Both the position numbers and the translations under genes were made by a program. The notes under the pieces were generated by a model. That model worked only from the letters and a program-made list of their open reading frames with translations, made no database searches and was not told the DNA's origin. A stretch of DNA of 64,000 nucleotides from an uncultured SAR86 cluster bacterium (GTDB lineage: Bacteria; Pseudomonadota; Gammaproteobacteria; Magnimaribacterales; D2472). The stretch spans positions 127,474-191,473 of the forward strand of contig CACOPA010000002.1 in the NCBI GenBank assembly GCA_902628925.1. The letters are read 5' to 3'. Positions 7,807 through 17,629 of this stretch are shown here, one piece after another (position 1 is the first letter of the stretch; each line of letters starts with the position of its first letter).

Positions 7807-9257
7807 TATTGAAAATCCTCAAATGTTGGTTTCGCATTATGAAAATCTGTACTTTGCTGAAACCTATTAGCAAAATTTAAGATCATGCTTTCTTCAAGAT
7901 AGTTTCCTGTAAGCTGAATACCTACTGGTAATCCATTTACAAAACCATGAGGCATTGATAGGGCTGGAAGACCTGCAAGATTTGATGAAATGGTATAAAG
8001 GTCTTCAAGATATAATTCAGTTGGATCTTGAGTCCCCTTTGATCCAAATTCAAACGCTTCACTTGGCGAAGTAGGCGAGACAATTAGATCCACCTCTTTA
8101 AAAGCTTTCTCATAATCGTTCTTTATAAGCCTTCTAACCTGTTGCGCTTTTTTGTAATATGCATCGTAGTATCCTGCTGATAAAACATAAGTACCTATCA
8201 GTATTCTTCTTTTAACTTCATCACCAAACCCCTCACTTCTGGAATTTATGTAAAGAGATTCGAGATCTTCAGCTTCAAGACTTCGATGACCAAACTTCAC
8301 TCCATCATATCTTGATAGATTTGAAGAGCATTCTGCAGGCGCAATGACATAGTATGTAGGTACCGATTGATTAATGTTTGGCAGAGAAATCTTATGAATT
8401 GAAGCGCCCAGTGACTCAAAAACTTTTAATGACTCATTGAATAACGTTTGAGATTCTTTACTCAAAGCATCTATATTAAATTCATCCACAATTCCTATTC
8501 TTAAATTTTCGTACGGCTTACTTAAGTCAGCAAATGTATTGGTAGGATCAAGATTGAGGGAAGTAGTGTCTCTCGAATCGTAACCACTCATTGCATCAAG
8601 TAAAATTGAACAGTCTTCAGCAGTTCTGCAAACTGGTCCAGCCTGATCTAGGCTTGAGGCAAAAGCGATCATTCCCCACCTTGATATTCTTCCATAAGTT
8701 GGTTTAATGCCAGTGAGACCACATAATGCAGCTGGTTGTCTGATTGAGCCACCCGTATCCGTTCCGGTGGCTGCAGGAACTAACCCAGCGGCCACTGAGC
8801 ATGCCGCACCGCCAGAGCTTCCGCCCGGAACAAATCCTTTTTTCCATGGGTTGTGCACATTTCCAAAGAAACTTGTTTCATTAGATGATCCCATGGCAAA
8901 TTCATCCATATTTGTTTTACCAACGCATATTGAGCCAGCGGCATCTAATGCTTCTACAACTTTTGAGTTATAGGGCGGATAAAAGTTTTCAAGCATTTTT
9001 GATCCACAAGTTGTTTTAATTCCTTTTGCACAAAAAAGGTCTTTTTGTGCAATAGGAATACCAGATAACAGGTGGGAATCTTTTTTAACTTTTATTTTTT
9101 TTGCTTTTGCTAGAGCATTTTCTTCATCCAATGAGATAAAACAATTTAGGTCTTTGTTTTCATTAATTAGGTCAAAAGTGTATTTGATGAGCTCCTCAGC
9201 AGAGAATTTTTTAGAAACCAGCCCAGCATTAATTTCTTTGATTGTTTTAAATTGCAT
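7806..9257 (-). CDS. gatA: Aspartyl/glutamyl-tRNA amidotransferase subunit A
   Basis: GatA is the amidase subunit that releases ammonia from glutamine. The amidase signature is complete: the catalytic lysine lies in GIPIAQKDLF, and the serine pair in GGSSGGAACS and GTDTGGSIRQPAALCG. The Ser-cisSer-Lys triad is therefore intact. At 483 residues it is normal length. It starts immediately after the gatC stop and overlaps gatB by one base. The operon order is gatC-gatA-gatB. Confidence 0.98.
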   Translation of the reverse strand: MQFKTIKEINAGLVSKKFSAEELIKYTFDLINENKDLNCFISLDEENALAKAKKIKVKKDSHLLSGIPIAQKDLFCAKGIKTTCGSKMLENFYPPYNSKVVEALDAAGSICVGKTNMDEFAMGSSNETSFFGNVHNPWKKGFVPGGSSGGAACSVAAGLVPAATGTDTGGSIRQPAALCGLTGIKPTYGRISRWGMIAFASSLDQAGPVCRTAEDCSILLDAMSGYDSRDTTSLNLDPTNTFADLSKPYENLRIGIVDEFNIDALSKESQTLFNESLKVFESLGASIHKISLPNINQSVPTYYVIAPAECSSNLSRYDGVKFGHRSLEAEDLESLYINSRSEGFGDEVKRRILIGTYVLSAGYYDAYYKKAQQVRRLIKNDYEKAFKEVDLIVSPTSPSEAFEFGSKGTQDPTELYLEDLYTISSNLAGLPALSMPHGFVNGLPVGIQLTGNYLEESMILNFANRFQQSTDFHNAKPTFEDFQ

Positions 9258-9539
9258 TTAATCAACAACCTTAGGGACTAAAAAGAAATTTTCATCCGAT
9301 TCTGGAGCACTTTCTAGGAATAGTTCCTTATTGTTATCAGATTTTATCTTGTCATTAAATTTTCTAGCAGTTTCCTCTAAGGGGTTATAAAGAGGTGAAA
9401 TATTTTCAGTATTTGTAGACGATAAGGAGTCAATCATTTCAATAATTGTATCGAGATCGCTCAATATTTTTTTAGACTTTTCATCATCTAATTTAAGTCT
9501 TGAGAGGTAGCAAATAGTTCTGACTGTTTGATCATCCAT
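9258..9539 (-). CDS. gatC: Aspartyl/glutamyl-tRNA amidotransferase subunit C
   Basis: GatC is the small subunit that wraps around GatA and stabilises the A-B complex. The 93 residues start MDDQTVRTICYLSRLKLDDE and carry the family's helix-loop pattern ending in a proline and valine (FFLVPKVVD), like other GatC proteins. It is the first gene of the gatCAB operon and is divergent from mreB across a 69-base spacer, the same arrangement as in Pseudomonas. Confidence 0.93.
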   Translation of the reverse strand: MDDQTVRTICYLSRLKLDDEKSKKILSDLDTIIEMIDSLSSTNTENISPLYNPLEETARKFNDKIKSDNNKELFLESAPESDENFFLVPKVVD

Positions 9540-9545
9540 ATGATA

Positions 9546-9574
9546 TTATTGTTTTAAAATCGCAATATTATACT
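9546..9574 (+). promoter_or_regulatory. Candidate mreB promoter in the gatC-mreB divergent spacer
   Basis: TATACT at 9569-9574 is a good -10 box. TTATTG at 9546-9551, 17 bases upstream, is a weak -35. A purine-rich site, GAAGGGGA (9595-9602), lies seven bases before the TTG start of mreB and decides that start. The 69-base spacer must also hold the gatC promoter on the other strand, which I cannot identify. Confidence 0.4.
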
Positions 9575-9608
9575 ATTTGTATCATTATTTACATGAAGGG
9601 GACCGCAA

Positions 9609-10658
9609 TTGAAATATAACTTATTTAAAACAGTTAGGGGCATGTTTTCGAATGATCTTTCAATAGATCTTGGTACAGCTAATACCCTCATTTACACCAA
9701 AGAGGTTGGTATCGTTTTAAATGAGCCCAGTGTTGTTGCAATCAGAGAGTCAAAAGGCCAAAAAACAGTAGTTGCGGTTGGTCATGAAGCTAAAAAAATG
9801 CTTGGCAGAACTCCGGGTAATATCAATGCAATAAGACCATTATCTGATGGCGTGATAGCTGACTTCCAGGTCACTGAAAAAATGCTTCAACATTTCATTG
9901 CTAAAGTTCATGAGCAAAGATTTATCAAACCTAGCCCTAGAGTATTGGTATGTGTGCCATGCAGATCTACTCAAGTAGAAAGAAGGGCAATCAGAGAGTC
10001 TGTCCTTGGAGCAGGTGCTCGTGATGTCAAATTAATTGAAGAACCTATGGCTGCTGCAATTGGTGCAGGTCTTCCGGTTGAAGAAGCTAATGGAAACATG
10101 GTTGTTGATATTGGTGGTGGCACTACTGAGATCGCAATCCTTTCACTAAACGGAGTCGTTTATGCTGAATCTGTAAAGATTGGTGGAGATAAAATGGATG
10201 AATCAATTACCTCCTGGGTTAGAAGAAATTACGGATGCGTTATTGGTGAATCAACTTCAGAGAAAATTAAAAAAACCGTTGGTTGTGCAACAGATGACTC
10301 TGAAAAAACCGAAATGACCGTCACTGGTAGAAATCTTGCTGAGGGAATACCTGAAAGTTTTACATTAAATAGTCAACAGGTTTTCGAAGCCATGAAAGAT
10401 CCTCTTTACGGTATGGTTAGGGCTATAAGAAATGCCCTTGAGCTTTCTCCTCCTGAGCTAGCTGCTGATATAGCTGAGAGAGGCATTGTTTTAACTGGCG
10501 GTGGTGCCATGTTGAGAGACTTAGATAAGCTAATATCTAATTCAACTGGAATACCTGTAATCATTGCTGAAGATCCTTTAACTTGCGTTGCTAGGGGCGG
10601 CGGTCAGGCACTTGAAATTATCGATAAATATAATATTGATTTACTTTCAACAGAGTAG
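9609..10658 (+). CDS. mreB: Rod shape-determining actin-like protein MreB
   Basis: MreB polymerises under the membrane and guides cell-wall elongation. The start of the fold ([19 protein letters not shown]) and the second phosphate loop ([16 protein letters not shown]) are those of MreB, as is [14 protein letters not shown] for the adenosine site. The 349 residues align end to end with the E. coli protein from memory. The start is TTG at 9609, supported by the GAAGGGGA site seven bases upstream and by the similarity of the first residues. mreC follows after six bases. Confidence 0.98.
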   Translation: MKYNLFKTVRGMFSNDLSIDLGTANTLIYTKEVGIVLNEPSVVAIRESKGQKTVVAVGHEAKKMLGRTPGNINAIRPLSDGVIADFQVTEKMLQHFIAKVHEQRFIKPSPRVLVCVPCRSTQVERRAIRESVLGAGARDVKLIEEPMAAAIGAGLPVEEANGNMVVDIGGGTTEIAILSLNGVVYAESVKIGGDKMDESITSWVRRNYGCVIGESTSEKIKKTVGCATDDSEKTEMTVTGRNLAEGIPESFTLNSQQVFEAMKDPLYGMVRAIRNALELSPPELAADIAERGIVLTGGGAMLRDLDKLISNSTGIPVIIAEDPLTCVARGGGQALEIIDKYNIDLLSTE

Positions 10659-10664
10659 TTATAA

Positions 10665-11444
10665 ATGGCGAACGAGACGCCCAGATTCAACTCAAGATTA
10701 CCTTATGTCGTTGCGTGTTTATTTGGATTGACTTTATTTTTTCTTGATATTACTTATCAAACGTTTGATCCATTAGATCGAATAAAAATTAGCTCTAAAA
10801 ACTTTCTGCAATCAGGCTTGAATAACCTCAAAGATTCATTTGTATCAGTTCAAATAAACTTCAGTGAAAAAAAATTATTGATAAATGAAAATAAAAGTTT
10901 GAAAGAGGAGTTGAGCATATTATCAGTTGTTGCACAGCAAGACATATTTAACACAAGGCCTAGTGATGTAAGTGCTCCACATAGAATTATTAATTTTGAC
11001 ACTGATCAGTATTTCTGCTGCTCAAATCATAGAATGTTTGTAGAAAAAAATGAAAAATCCTATCAAAAAGGCTTTGTTCTTAATACAACTGGTCTTATTG
11101 GTCAAATTATCAAAGATCACCCTAATTCATTTGAACTAATTTTGCTGAGTGATGTTGACCATAAAATTCCAATTTACAATAAAGATTACGAGATTTACTG
11201 TAACGCTGAAGGCAGTGGTTTTGAGAGGCTGATTATTTGTAAATCTTCTAAGGATGTAGATAAGGAATTAATTATTGGGCAAGAATTTCATACTTCTGGA
11301 TTTGGAGGAATTTTTAATAAAGATATGCCTGTTGGTAAAGCCATAAGTCTTATCAAGGCTGAGGACAATGAGTATTTAATTTCTGTTGAGATTTTTGCAA
11401 ACCCACTAACAGATGAAAAAGTATTTTTATTTAAACCAACATGA
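10665..11444 (+). CDS. mreC: Rod shape-determining protein MreC
   Basis: MreC is a periplasmic protein anchored by one N-terminal helix (about residues 12-32) that links MreB to the wall enzymes of the elongasome. After the anchor comes a coiled-coil stretch (residues 60-90, LLINENKSLKEELSIL) and then the beta-domains (KGFVLNTTGLIGQII, VGKAISL). It has 259 residues, somewhat shorter than in E. coli. It overlaps mreD by four bases (ATGA). Confidence 0.92.
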   Translation: MANETPRFNSRLPYVVACLFGLTLFFLDITYQTFDPLDRIKISSKNFLQSGLNNLKDSFVSVQINFSEKKLLINENKSLKEELSILSVVAQQDIFNTRPSDVSAPHRIINFDTDQYFCCSNHRMFVEKNEKSYQKGFVLNTTGLIGQIIKDHPNSFELILLSDVDHKIPIYNKDYEIYCNAEGSGFERLIICKSSKDVDKELIIGQEFHTSGFGGIFNKDMPVGKAISLIKAEDNEYLISVEIFANPLTDEKVFLFKPT

Positions 11445-11917
11445 GCATCAGAGAAATAATAACAGTTTATTCAAGCATGATTTTTGCAATTATTCTGGAT
11501 TCATTATTATCATTTAAGCTTGGCAGCGTTTTTTTTGATACTAACTTTTCATATTTGATATTTAGTTACTGGGTCTTTGCTGTACCAGAGAAAATAAGGG
11601 TAAGTCAATCGATTTTAATCGGATTTCTAGTGGATCTTCTTTCGAATTCTGCTATTGGATTTCATATTTCACTTTACTGTTTGTTCTCACTAATTATCCA
11701 TGCTTATGCTTATACCTTCCGTCTTTTTTCATATTTACAATTAGCAATATTTTTTGGAACATCTGCATCGTTTATTTCAGCGCTGTTTTACCTTTTCCAT
11801 CATCCATTGCACTATTCTTATTTAGATATTTTTATTTATTGGATTACAAGCATAATCTTATGGTTCCCAGTCTATTTTGGAATGAGAAGATTTAGACAGA
11901 AGTTTTTTTATGCTTAG
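11441..11917 (+). CDS. mreD: Rod shape-determining protein MreD
   Basis: A 158-residue membrane protein with about five hydrophobic helices and the family stretch ILIGFLVDLLSNSAIGFH. MreD completes the MreBCD elongation complex in the inner membrane. It overlaps mreC by four bases and the following gene by eight. The maf and rng genes that usually come next in pseudomonads are absent. Confidence 0.92.
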   Translation: MSIREIITVYSSMIFAIILDSLLSFKLGSVFFDTNFSYLIFSYWVFAVPEKIRVSQSILIGFLVDLLSNSAIGFHISLYCLFSLIIHAYAYTFRLFSYLQLAIFFGTSASFISALFYLFHHPLHYSYLDIFIYWITSIILWFPVYFGMRRFRQKFFYA

Positions 11918-14297
11918 AAAAATTAAGAATATTGGATTAATCATATTAATCATAGCAACAGGATTTGCATTAATTTTAGTTTTATTGATATTTCTATCAA
12001 TAAACAAATTTCCTGAAACGAGCCTCAATTATATCGATGAATATTTGCTTCCTAGTTTTAATATTAATTATGAAAAAATGAATAGAACGGGATCAGTAAT
12101 TACTCCCAAACTGAGTTTCAATGAAATAAGCGTTTTGAATAACTCAAACAAAAGAATATTTAAGGCTGAAGAAATAACATTATCGATCAAAATTTTAAAC
12201 TCAATTATTTTTTTAAGTCCTCAGTTAAAAGAAATTACTTTGAGTATTGATGACCAGAATTTTTTTTCTGGGGAGCTTAATTTTGATAAAGACAAACTAA
12301 ATTTTTCAAATTTGAATTATGAGTTTCTATCTAATTCAGTTAATTTGGACAAAGGAGCAATCTACTTTGAGCAAGGTCAATTACTAATAAATGCTGCAAC
12401 CGGAAATTTTAATGACATATCTGGCAGAGATTTCAGGGTTAATGTTGATATTGGTTCACGGAAAATATATTTTTCATCAAAGCATATACCAAATAAGAAA
12501 GAATTAAATATTATTAGTGAGCTCATTAATTTTGATCTGCGCGAACTTTCCATAGCTCCATCTATGAATATTCTTGAGTCAGGAGTTTATAACTTTCGCT
12601 CTAAAGAACTTGAGCATTTAATTGAAGTTTCAAATATTAAAGGAAGATCATTTTTTCTTCTTGATCATTCTTTGAGATTAATGGATGCTAGATTAACCAT
12701 CAAGGATTTACAAAGTCTTGAAGGAATTATCTTTTTTAACTTTGATAATCAAAAGAATATAAAGGCAAATTTATTGGGCTATGAATTAAGACAAACTCCG
12801 AATATTCAACTCAAAACAAACATCAACTTGGATCCAAAAAGATTTTATTCTGATCAAGAGTTCCTTAAACTAGATGGTAAAACAAAGACTGATCTTAATA
12901 TAATATTCTCAAATGAATCGATTGCAGCATTTGCAAAGACAAATTTTTTAGGCACCTCATTTAATTCACCTTTTGGCTTCTTACATAAAAATTTAGATGA
13001 GCCTTTAGAGACAGAGATAATTTACGAAAACAAAACACGCTCTCTCAAAGTTACTAATAATAAGTTAGATGTTTATTTCCCTGATCTAACAAAGGATTCA
13101 GCTTTGATTCATTTGGGAAAGGCAAAAAGAAAATCAATTAAAAATTTAGTGCCCAACCAATATTATATAATTTCTGAGCTAGATTCATTTAATACAGATG
13201 AATTATTCGAATTCTTATCACGACAAAAACCTAGCTCCAATAAAACAGAATTAAAAATTGATTTTGTTATAAAGGAGCTTTCTTTTTTTAATCAAAAATA
13301 CCTTAATCAAGAGGGCAGGGTAAATGTTCAAAATGGTTTATTTGATCTTCGGCTAACAGGCGAACAAATATTTGGTAAGGTTTTTAATGATTCAACGAGC
13401 TTTATAAAGGCTGAGATAAAAGGCTTAAATTTTATTTATGACTTTAATGCTTTGAATTCTGAATCAGGGTTATCGAATGATTTAAACCTTAGAATCATTT
13501 TATCTAACTCAACTGTAAATAATATATTTTTTGAAGATCTCTCAGCATATATCCAAAAATCTGGTTCAAAACTTGGGATTAATAACATCCAATTATCATC
13601 AAGAACAGTTAAGACATATGGTGGAAAGCCAGAGGCAAACAATTTTTTTTATGATTCAAAAAAAGATTTCTATCGTTTAAAAGGTAAGTACATCATCGAG
13701 AATTTAAATTTTAATCCATTGAATTTTAATGATAATTTTAAATTAGGTTATGCGAATCTAGATTTAAATTTCCAATTCAAAAATATTAAAAATCTCAATA
13801 GTCTAGAAGGAGAGGGAAAGTTACTTTTCAAGGATCTAACTTGGAATTCCTTTGTGCCAAATTCAGCAGCTCTCAATCTTTTAGGAGTATTTAATTTAAA
13901 AAATGTAATTGGAAAGGTAGCTAATTTGGATCTTAGTTTGGATGAGTATGCTCAAACAAAAATTGATCGGTTAGAAATGTATCCTATTGCTGCCAAAAAT
14001 TATGTTCGACTAAATGAAACAATGACAATTGAAACAAATTCATCAAAAATGATGTGGAGAGGCTTGATTCAGAAAGATAATTTTGGAAACTTTGATGAAT
14101 TAGATCTTAGTCTAGATGTCCGCTTACGCATTACAGAAAATCTTCCGTGGTATGCTGGAATTTTTGTAGGACTTCCAGCAGCGGCTGGCGCTCTTTTTTT
14201 TAATGAAGTCTTTCAAGAGGACCTATCAAATGCATCAACAATCCAGTTTGATGTAAAAGGCTCAATCAATAATCCTGTTCTCGATAGAATTAATTAA
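11910..14297 (+). CDS. YhdP-like AsmA-superfamily protein, short form
   Basis: One transmembrane helix at residues 9-32 is followed by a long periplasmic region of beta-strand repeats. This is the architecture of AsmA-family proteins that form a groove to carry phospholipids between membranes. The position behind mreBCD is that of yhdP. The C-terminal block (residues about 650-795: SAALNLLGVFNLKNVIG, WYAGIFVGLPAAAGALFF, FDVKGSINNPVLDRI) resembles the YhdP C-terminus. At 795 residues it is roughly two thirds of the E. coli length of about 1270. The assignment rests on context plus the two ends; sequence identity in the middle is low. The end overlaps convergent mgtE by eight bases. Confidence 0.75.
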   Translation: MLRKIKNIGLIILIIATGFALILVLLIFLSINKFPETSLNYIDEYLLPSFNINYEKMNRTGSVITPKLSFNEISVLNNSNKRIFKAEEITLSIKILNSIIFLSPQLKEITLSIDDQNFFSGELNFDKDKLNFSNLNYEFLSNSVNLDKGAIYFEQGQLLINAATGNFNDISGRDFRVNVDIGSRKIYFSSKHIPNKKELNIISELINFDLRELSIAPSMNILESGVYNFRSKELEHLIEVSNIKGRSFFLLDHSLRLMDARLTIKDLQSLEGIIFFNFDNQKNIKANLLGYELRQTPNIQLKTNINLDPKRFYSDQEFLKLDGKTKTDLNIIFSNESIAAFAKTNFLGTSFNSPFGFLHKNLDEPLETEIIYENKTRSLKVTNNKLDVYFPDLTKDSALIHLGKAKRKSIKNLVPNQYYIISELDSFNTDELFEFLSRQKPSSNKTELKIDFVIKELSFFNQKYLNQEGRVNVQNGLFDLRLTGEQIFGKVFNDSTSFIKAEIKGLNFIYDFNALNSESGLSNDLNLRIILSNSTVNNIFFEDLSAYIQKSGSKLGINNIQLSSRTVKTYGGKPEANNFFYDSKKDFYRLKGKYIIENLNFNPLNFNDNFKLGYANLDLNFQFKNIKNLNSLEGEGKLLFKDLTWNSFVPNSAALNLLGVFNLKNVIGKVANLDLSLDEYAQTKIDRLEMYPIAAKNYVRLNETMTIETNSSKMMWRGLIQKDNFGNFDELDLSLDVRLRITENLPWYAGIFVGLPAAAGALFFNEVFQEDLSNASTIQFDVKGSINNPVLDRIN

Positions 14298-15648
14298 TTA
14301 AAAATATAGTTGCTAAGCCTAGAAAAGAAAAAAATCCAACTACATCCGTTACAGTTGTTACAACAACACTACCTGCAATCGCAGGATCTTGATTTAATCT
14401 TCTTAGTATTATCGGAACAACCATTCCAGCTATTACAGAGCTAATTAAGTTAATAGTCATGGCGACACATATCAAAATTGAGATCATTAACTCTTGAAAC
14501 CAAAGGAAGGTAATACCACCGATCGCAATAGAAAGGACTATTCCATTGATAATTGACACAACAAGCTCTCTTTTAAAAAGCCATTTAATATTAGCTTTGT
14601 TGATTTGTTGCAGAGTAAGGCCTCTTATAACAATGGTAAGGGTTTGTGTTGCAGCAACTCCACCCATGCTAGCGACAATTGGCATTAACACTGCAAGGTA
14701 AACTAACTTATCAATAGTGCTCTCAAAAAGATTGATTGTCATTGCAGCAATAAATGCAGTTATTAAATTAATTGAAAGCCAAACAACTCTCGACCTTGCT
14801 GCTCTTGCAGGAGCTGCAAATGTATCTTCAGCAATCCCTGTAATGCTCATTAAGTTTTGATCGGCGTCTTCACGAATTACATCGACAACGTCATCTACGG
14901 TAATTCTTCCAACTAACTTAGAATTTCTATCTATAACTGGTGCAGAGATTAAATCATTTTGTTCAAATAAAATTGAAACGTCTTTATCATTCATATTTGC
15001 ATCTATAGGCAGTGCATCTGTTTCCATTAATTCTCTAACACTTAAAGTTGGTTCAGAAACAAGTATCTTTGAAATAGATAAATCCCCGAGATACTGATCA
15101 TTTTTTGAAACAACAAAAATCTTATCAGTATTTTTAGGAAGAGCTTTTTTTGATCTTAGATACCTCATTACAACTTCGAGGCTGTGTCGCGGTTTTACAC
15201 TGATAATGTCAGTATTCATTAAGCCCCCAGCAGAATCATCAGGATAATCCATAACTGTCCTGATTTTTTCCCTATCAAGTGATGATGCTTTTGATAAAAA
15301 CTCATCTACCTGTGGCTGAGGCAATACCTGAAGAATATCTACAATATCATCGAGCTCTAAATTTGAGATTATCTCAATCAGATCATCTGAATCAATTTTT
15401 AAAAGAAGCTCTTGTTGAATTTCATCATGCAGCTCTGTAAGTATTTCGCCTTCCTCATCATGATCAAGAAGTGACCATATCAATTTTCTTTGGTAAGGAG
15501 GTGATGACTCTATTACATGCGCTATTTCTGATGGGTTCATCGCATCGAGCTGAAGTTTTATCTGATTTATTGAAAAAGATTTTTCAGTTTCATCTAAGGC
15601 ACTAATTAACTCAGTTGATAGTTCTGATGAGGAATTAGCTTCTTTCAT
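14290..15648 (-). CDS. mgtE: MgtE-family magnesium transporter
   Basis: A Mg2+ channel gated by its cytoplasmic domain. The N-terminal helical domain (MNPSEIAHVIESSPP, DDIVDILQVLPQ) is followed by a CBS pair (MNTDIISVKPRHSLEVV; LMETDALPIDANMNDKDV) and then five membrane helices with VLMPIVASMGGVAATQTLTI, the pore region of the family. At 452 residues it is complete. It overlaps rpoN by 14 bases and replaces hpf, ptsN and rapZ, which usually follow rpoN. Confidence 0.95.
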   Translation of the reverse strand: MKEANSSSELSTELISALDETEKSFSINQIKLQLDAMNPSEIAHVIESSPPYQRKLIWSLLDHDEEGEILTELHDEIQQELLLKIDSDDLIEIISNLELDDIVDILQVLPQPQVDEFLSKASSLDREKIRTVMDYPDDSAGGLMNTDIISVKPRHSLEVVMRYLRSKKALPKNTDKIFVVSKNDQYLGDLSISKILVSEPTLSVRELMETDALPIDANMNDKDVSILFEQNDLISAPVIDRNSKLVGRITVDDVVDVIREDADQNLMSITGIAEDTFAAPARAARSRVVWLSINLITAFIAAMTINLFESTIDKLVYLAVLMPIVASMGGVAATQTLTIVIRGLTLQQINKANIKWLFKRELVVSIINGIVLSIAIGGITFLWFQELMISILICVAMTINLISSVIAGMVVPIILRRLNQDPAIAGSVVVTTVTDVVGFFSFLGLATIFLIN

Positions 15649-16909
15649 TAAAATTCTTAATCTTTGAGGGATCCAATCCGATACGAATAGATTTTTGTCG
15701 ATATTTATTAATTGTTCTTCTTGCTAATCCATATCCTTTTTTGTTGAGCAAATTTGTAATCATTTGATCACTTAATCTTTTTTGAGAGGATTTAATTATT
15801 ATATCTATCTCTCTAATTAAATTTCTTGACGTAATTTTTTTAGATTTAGAAACGGATGGAGCTAAAAGTGATTTCATGGGTAGGAGACCATCATCATATT
15901 GGATATATTTTGCCCGAATAATTCTTGATACTGTCGAGGTTGAGAGATTAAGCTCTTTTGCAATTTCCTTACCTGAAAGAGGTTCCAGATCTATTGAGTT
16001 TTTTGTTAAAAATTTAATTTGTTTTTCGCAAATTAGGGTACCTATTTTTGATACATTTTTATTCCTGGTTTCAACTGCCTTTATGAACCATTTAGCCTCA
16101 TGAACCTCATCTTTAATCTTTTGTGAAACTGATTTCTCTCTTTTAAATCTCTCATATAATTCAAGATCAAACCCCAACTTTGGCAGATCATTTTCAATTA
16201 ATTTAATCTCTAAGCTCGTATTAGCTACACTTACGATAATATCAGGACGTATGAATTCATTTTTTGAGAAATTCATTCCAGGACTTAAATCACATTTCTT
16301 TATAAATTCAATTGCATCCGTTATCTTTTTTTTCTCAAAATTTTTAGCTAATTGATTTTCCAATTCCTGAAAATTAGAGTTCTCTGATCTAATCAGGATT
16401 GCATAAGCAATTTCTTTCACTTTTGTATCAGAAACTTTTTTATCAACTTGTATCTGAATCATCTCTTTAAAATCCCTAGCTCCAACACCTATGGGATTAA
16501 GCTTTTGAACAACGTTAATTAAATTTTCTAAAATTTTTGATTGTGAGTACTTGAATTCCAAGATATCTTCGAGTTCTTCAAGCTCATCTATCAACATGCC
16601 ATTTTCATCTAACGAATATATTAGTGTTTTGCAGATTTCTTCATCTTCTTTCTTTAGGGATAGATCAAAAACTTGTTTAAGGAGATGTTCCTGCAGATTA
16701 ATTTCTTCTGAAAAGTTTTCGTAATCTAGTTCAAAAAATTCTTCAGTTTCGTTAATATTTTTGATGAATGGATTTTCATTTTGATGATGTTTTATTTCTT
16801 CAAGCAATTCAAATTTTGACAGCTGGAGCAATTCAATTGATTTTCGAAGGGACGGTGTCATTGCCAGAATTTGGCTCTGTTTAAAAGTTTTTACTAACTT
16901 AATCGCCAT
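15635..16909 (-). CDS. rpoN: RNA polymerase sigma-54 factor
   Basis: Sigma-54 directs RNA polymerase to -24/-12 promoters and needs an enhancer-binding ATPase. The N-terminus (QSQILAMTPSLRKSIELLQL) is the activator-contact region I. The RpoN box ARRTINKYR near the C-terminus reads the -24 element. The helix-turn-helix region (GKEIAKELNLSTSTVSRII) reads the -12 element. At 424 residues it is shorter than the usual 470-500, mainly in the acidic linker. No enhancer-binding protein is encoded in the window. It lies three bases after lptB, as in most gammaproteobacteria. Confidence 0.95.
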   Translation of the reverse strand: MAIKLVKTFKQSQILAMTPSLRKSIELLQLSKFELLEEIKHHQNENPFIKNINETEEFFELDYENFSEEINLQEHLLKQVFDLSLKKEDEEICKTLIYSLDENGMLIDELEELEDILEFKYSQSKILENLINVVQKLNPIGVGARDFKEMIQIQVDKKVSDTKVKEIAYAILIRSENSNFQELENQLAKNFEKKKITDAIEFIKKCDLSPGMNFSKNEFIRPDIIVSVANTSLEIKLIENDLPKLGFDLELYERFKREKSVSQKIKDEVHEAKWFIKAVETRNKNVSKIGTLICEKQIKFLTKNSIDLEPLSGKEIAKELNLSTSTVSRIIRAKYIQYDDGLLPMKSLLAPSVSKSKKITSRNLIREIDIIIKSSQKRLSDQMITNLLNKKGYGLARRTINKYRQKSIRIGLDPSKIKNFNERS

Positions 16910-16912
16910 GAA

Positions 16913-17629
16913 TTATTCGAAAGAAGAACCTAAGTATTTCTCTCTGGCTAAAGAATTGCTAACAATTTCTTCTTTAGTGCCTGATAAAAATATTGAACCA
17001 TCAGCCATTAGATAAGACTTATCGCAAATATTAAGTGTTTCTCTGACATTATGATCTGTTATAAGGATTGAAATACCAATAGTTTTGATGTGTGAAAGCA
17101 GATCTTTAATTTCGTCAACAGCTATTGGATCAATGCCGGAGAATGGCTCATCAAGCAAAAGTAGTTTTGGATCTCCAATAAGAGTTCTAGCAATTTCTGT
17201 TTTTCTTCTTTGCCCTCCTGAAAGTTCTCTACCTTTTTTGTTAATAATTTTTTTTAGATTGAAGGTATGAATAATCTCATCTACTGTCATTAGGTTTGGT
17301 TGTTTTGATAGCTCACAAATTCCATTTAAGTTTTCTATTACGGTAAGGTCCCTAAATAAGGAGGGTTCTTGAGGAAGGTATGCCAACCCGTGATCGGCGC
17401 GCTTATGTATTGGAAGGTTATGAATCTCATTTCCTTTAAAAACGATTTTTCCTCTATTTATCTTCACAATACCGGCAATAGCATAAAAAGTAGTCGTCTT
17501 TCCTGCTCCATTTGGGCCCAACAAACCAACAATCTGATTTTTATCAACGGCTAGGGATATGTTCTGGATTATTAATTTTTCAACTACTTTGATGGAAATT
17601 TTTTCGCACGACATGAGAATACTTTCCAT
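16913..17629 (-). CDS. lptB: Lipopolysaccharide export ATPase LptB
   Basis: The ATPase drives LptFG, which pulls LPS out of the inner membrane. Walker A is GPNGAGKTT, the signature is LSGGQRRKTEIARTL and Walker B is LLLLDEPFSGIDP, followed by the switch His in ITDHNVRE. It has 238 residues. I chose ATG at 17629 because it forms TGATG with the lptA stop. A TTG at 17632 would add one residue, and an ATG at 17614 is a third option. LptF and LptG are not in the window. Confidence 0.96.
   Translation of the reverse strand: MESILMSCEKISIKVVEKLIIQNISLAVDKNQIVGLLGPNGAGKTTTFYAIAGIVKINRGKIVFKGNEIHNLPIHKRADHGLAYLPQEPSLFRDLTVIENLNGICELSKQPNLMTVDEIIHTFNLKKIINKKGRELSGGQRRKTEIARTLIGDPKLLLLDEPFSGIDPIAVDEIKDLLSHIKTIGISILITDHNVRETLNICDKSYLMADGSIFLSGTKEEIVSNSLAREKYLGSSFE

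Noticed and set aside
8707..8973. Long open frame antisense to gatA
   Set aside because: It mirrors the conserved Gly/Ser-rich amidase signature of gatA and has no ribosome site; I treat it as a shadow.
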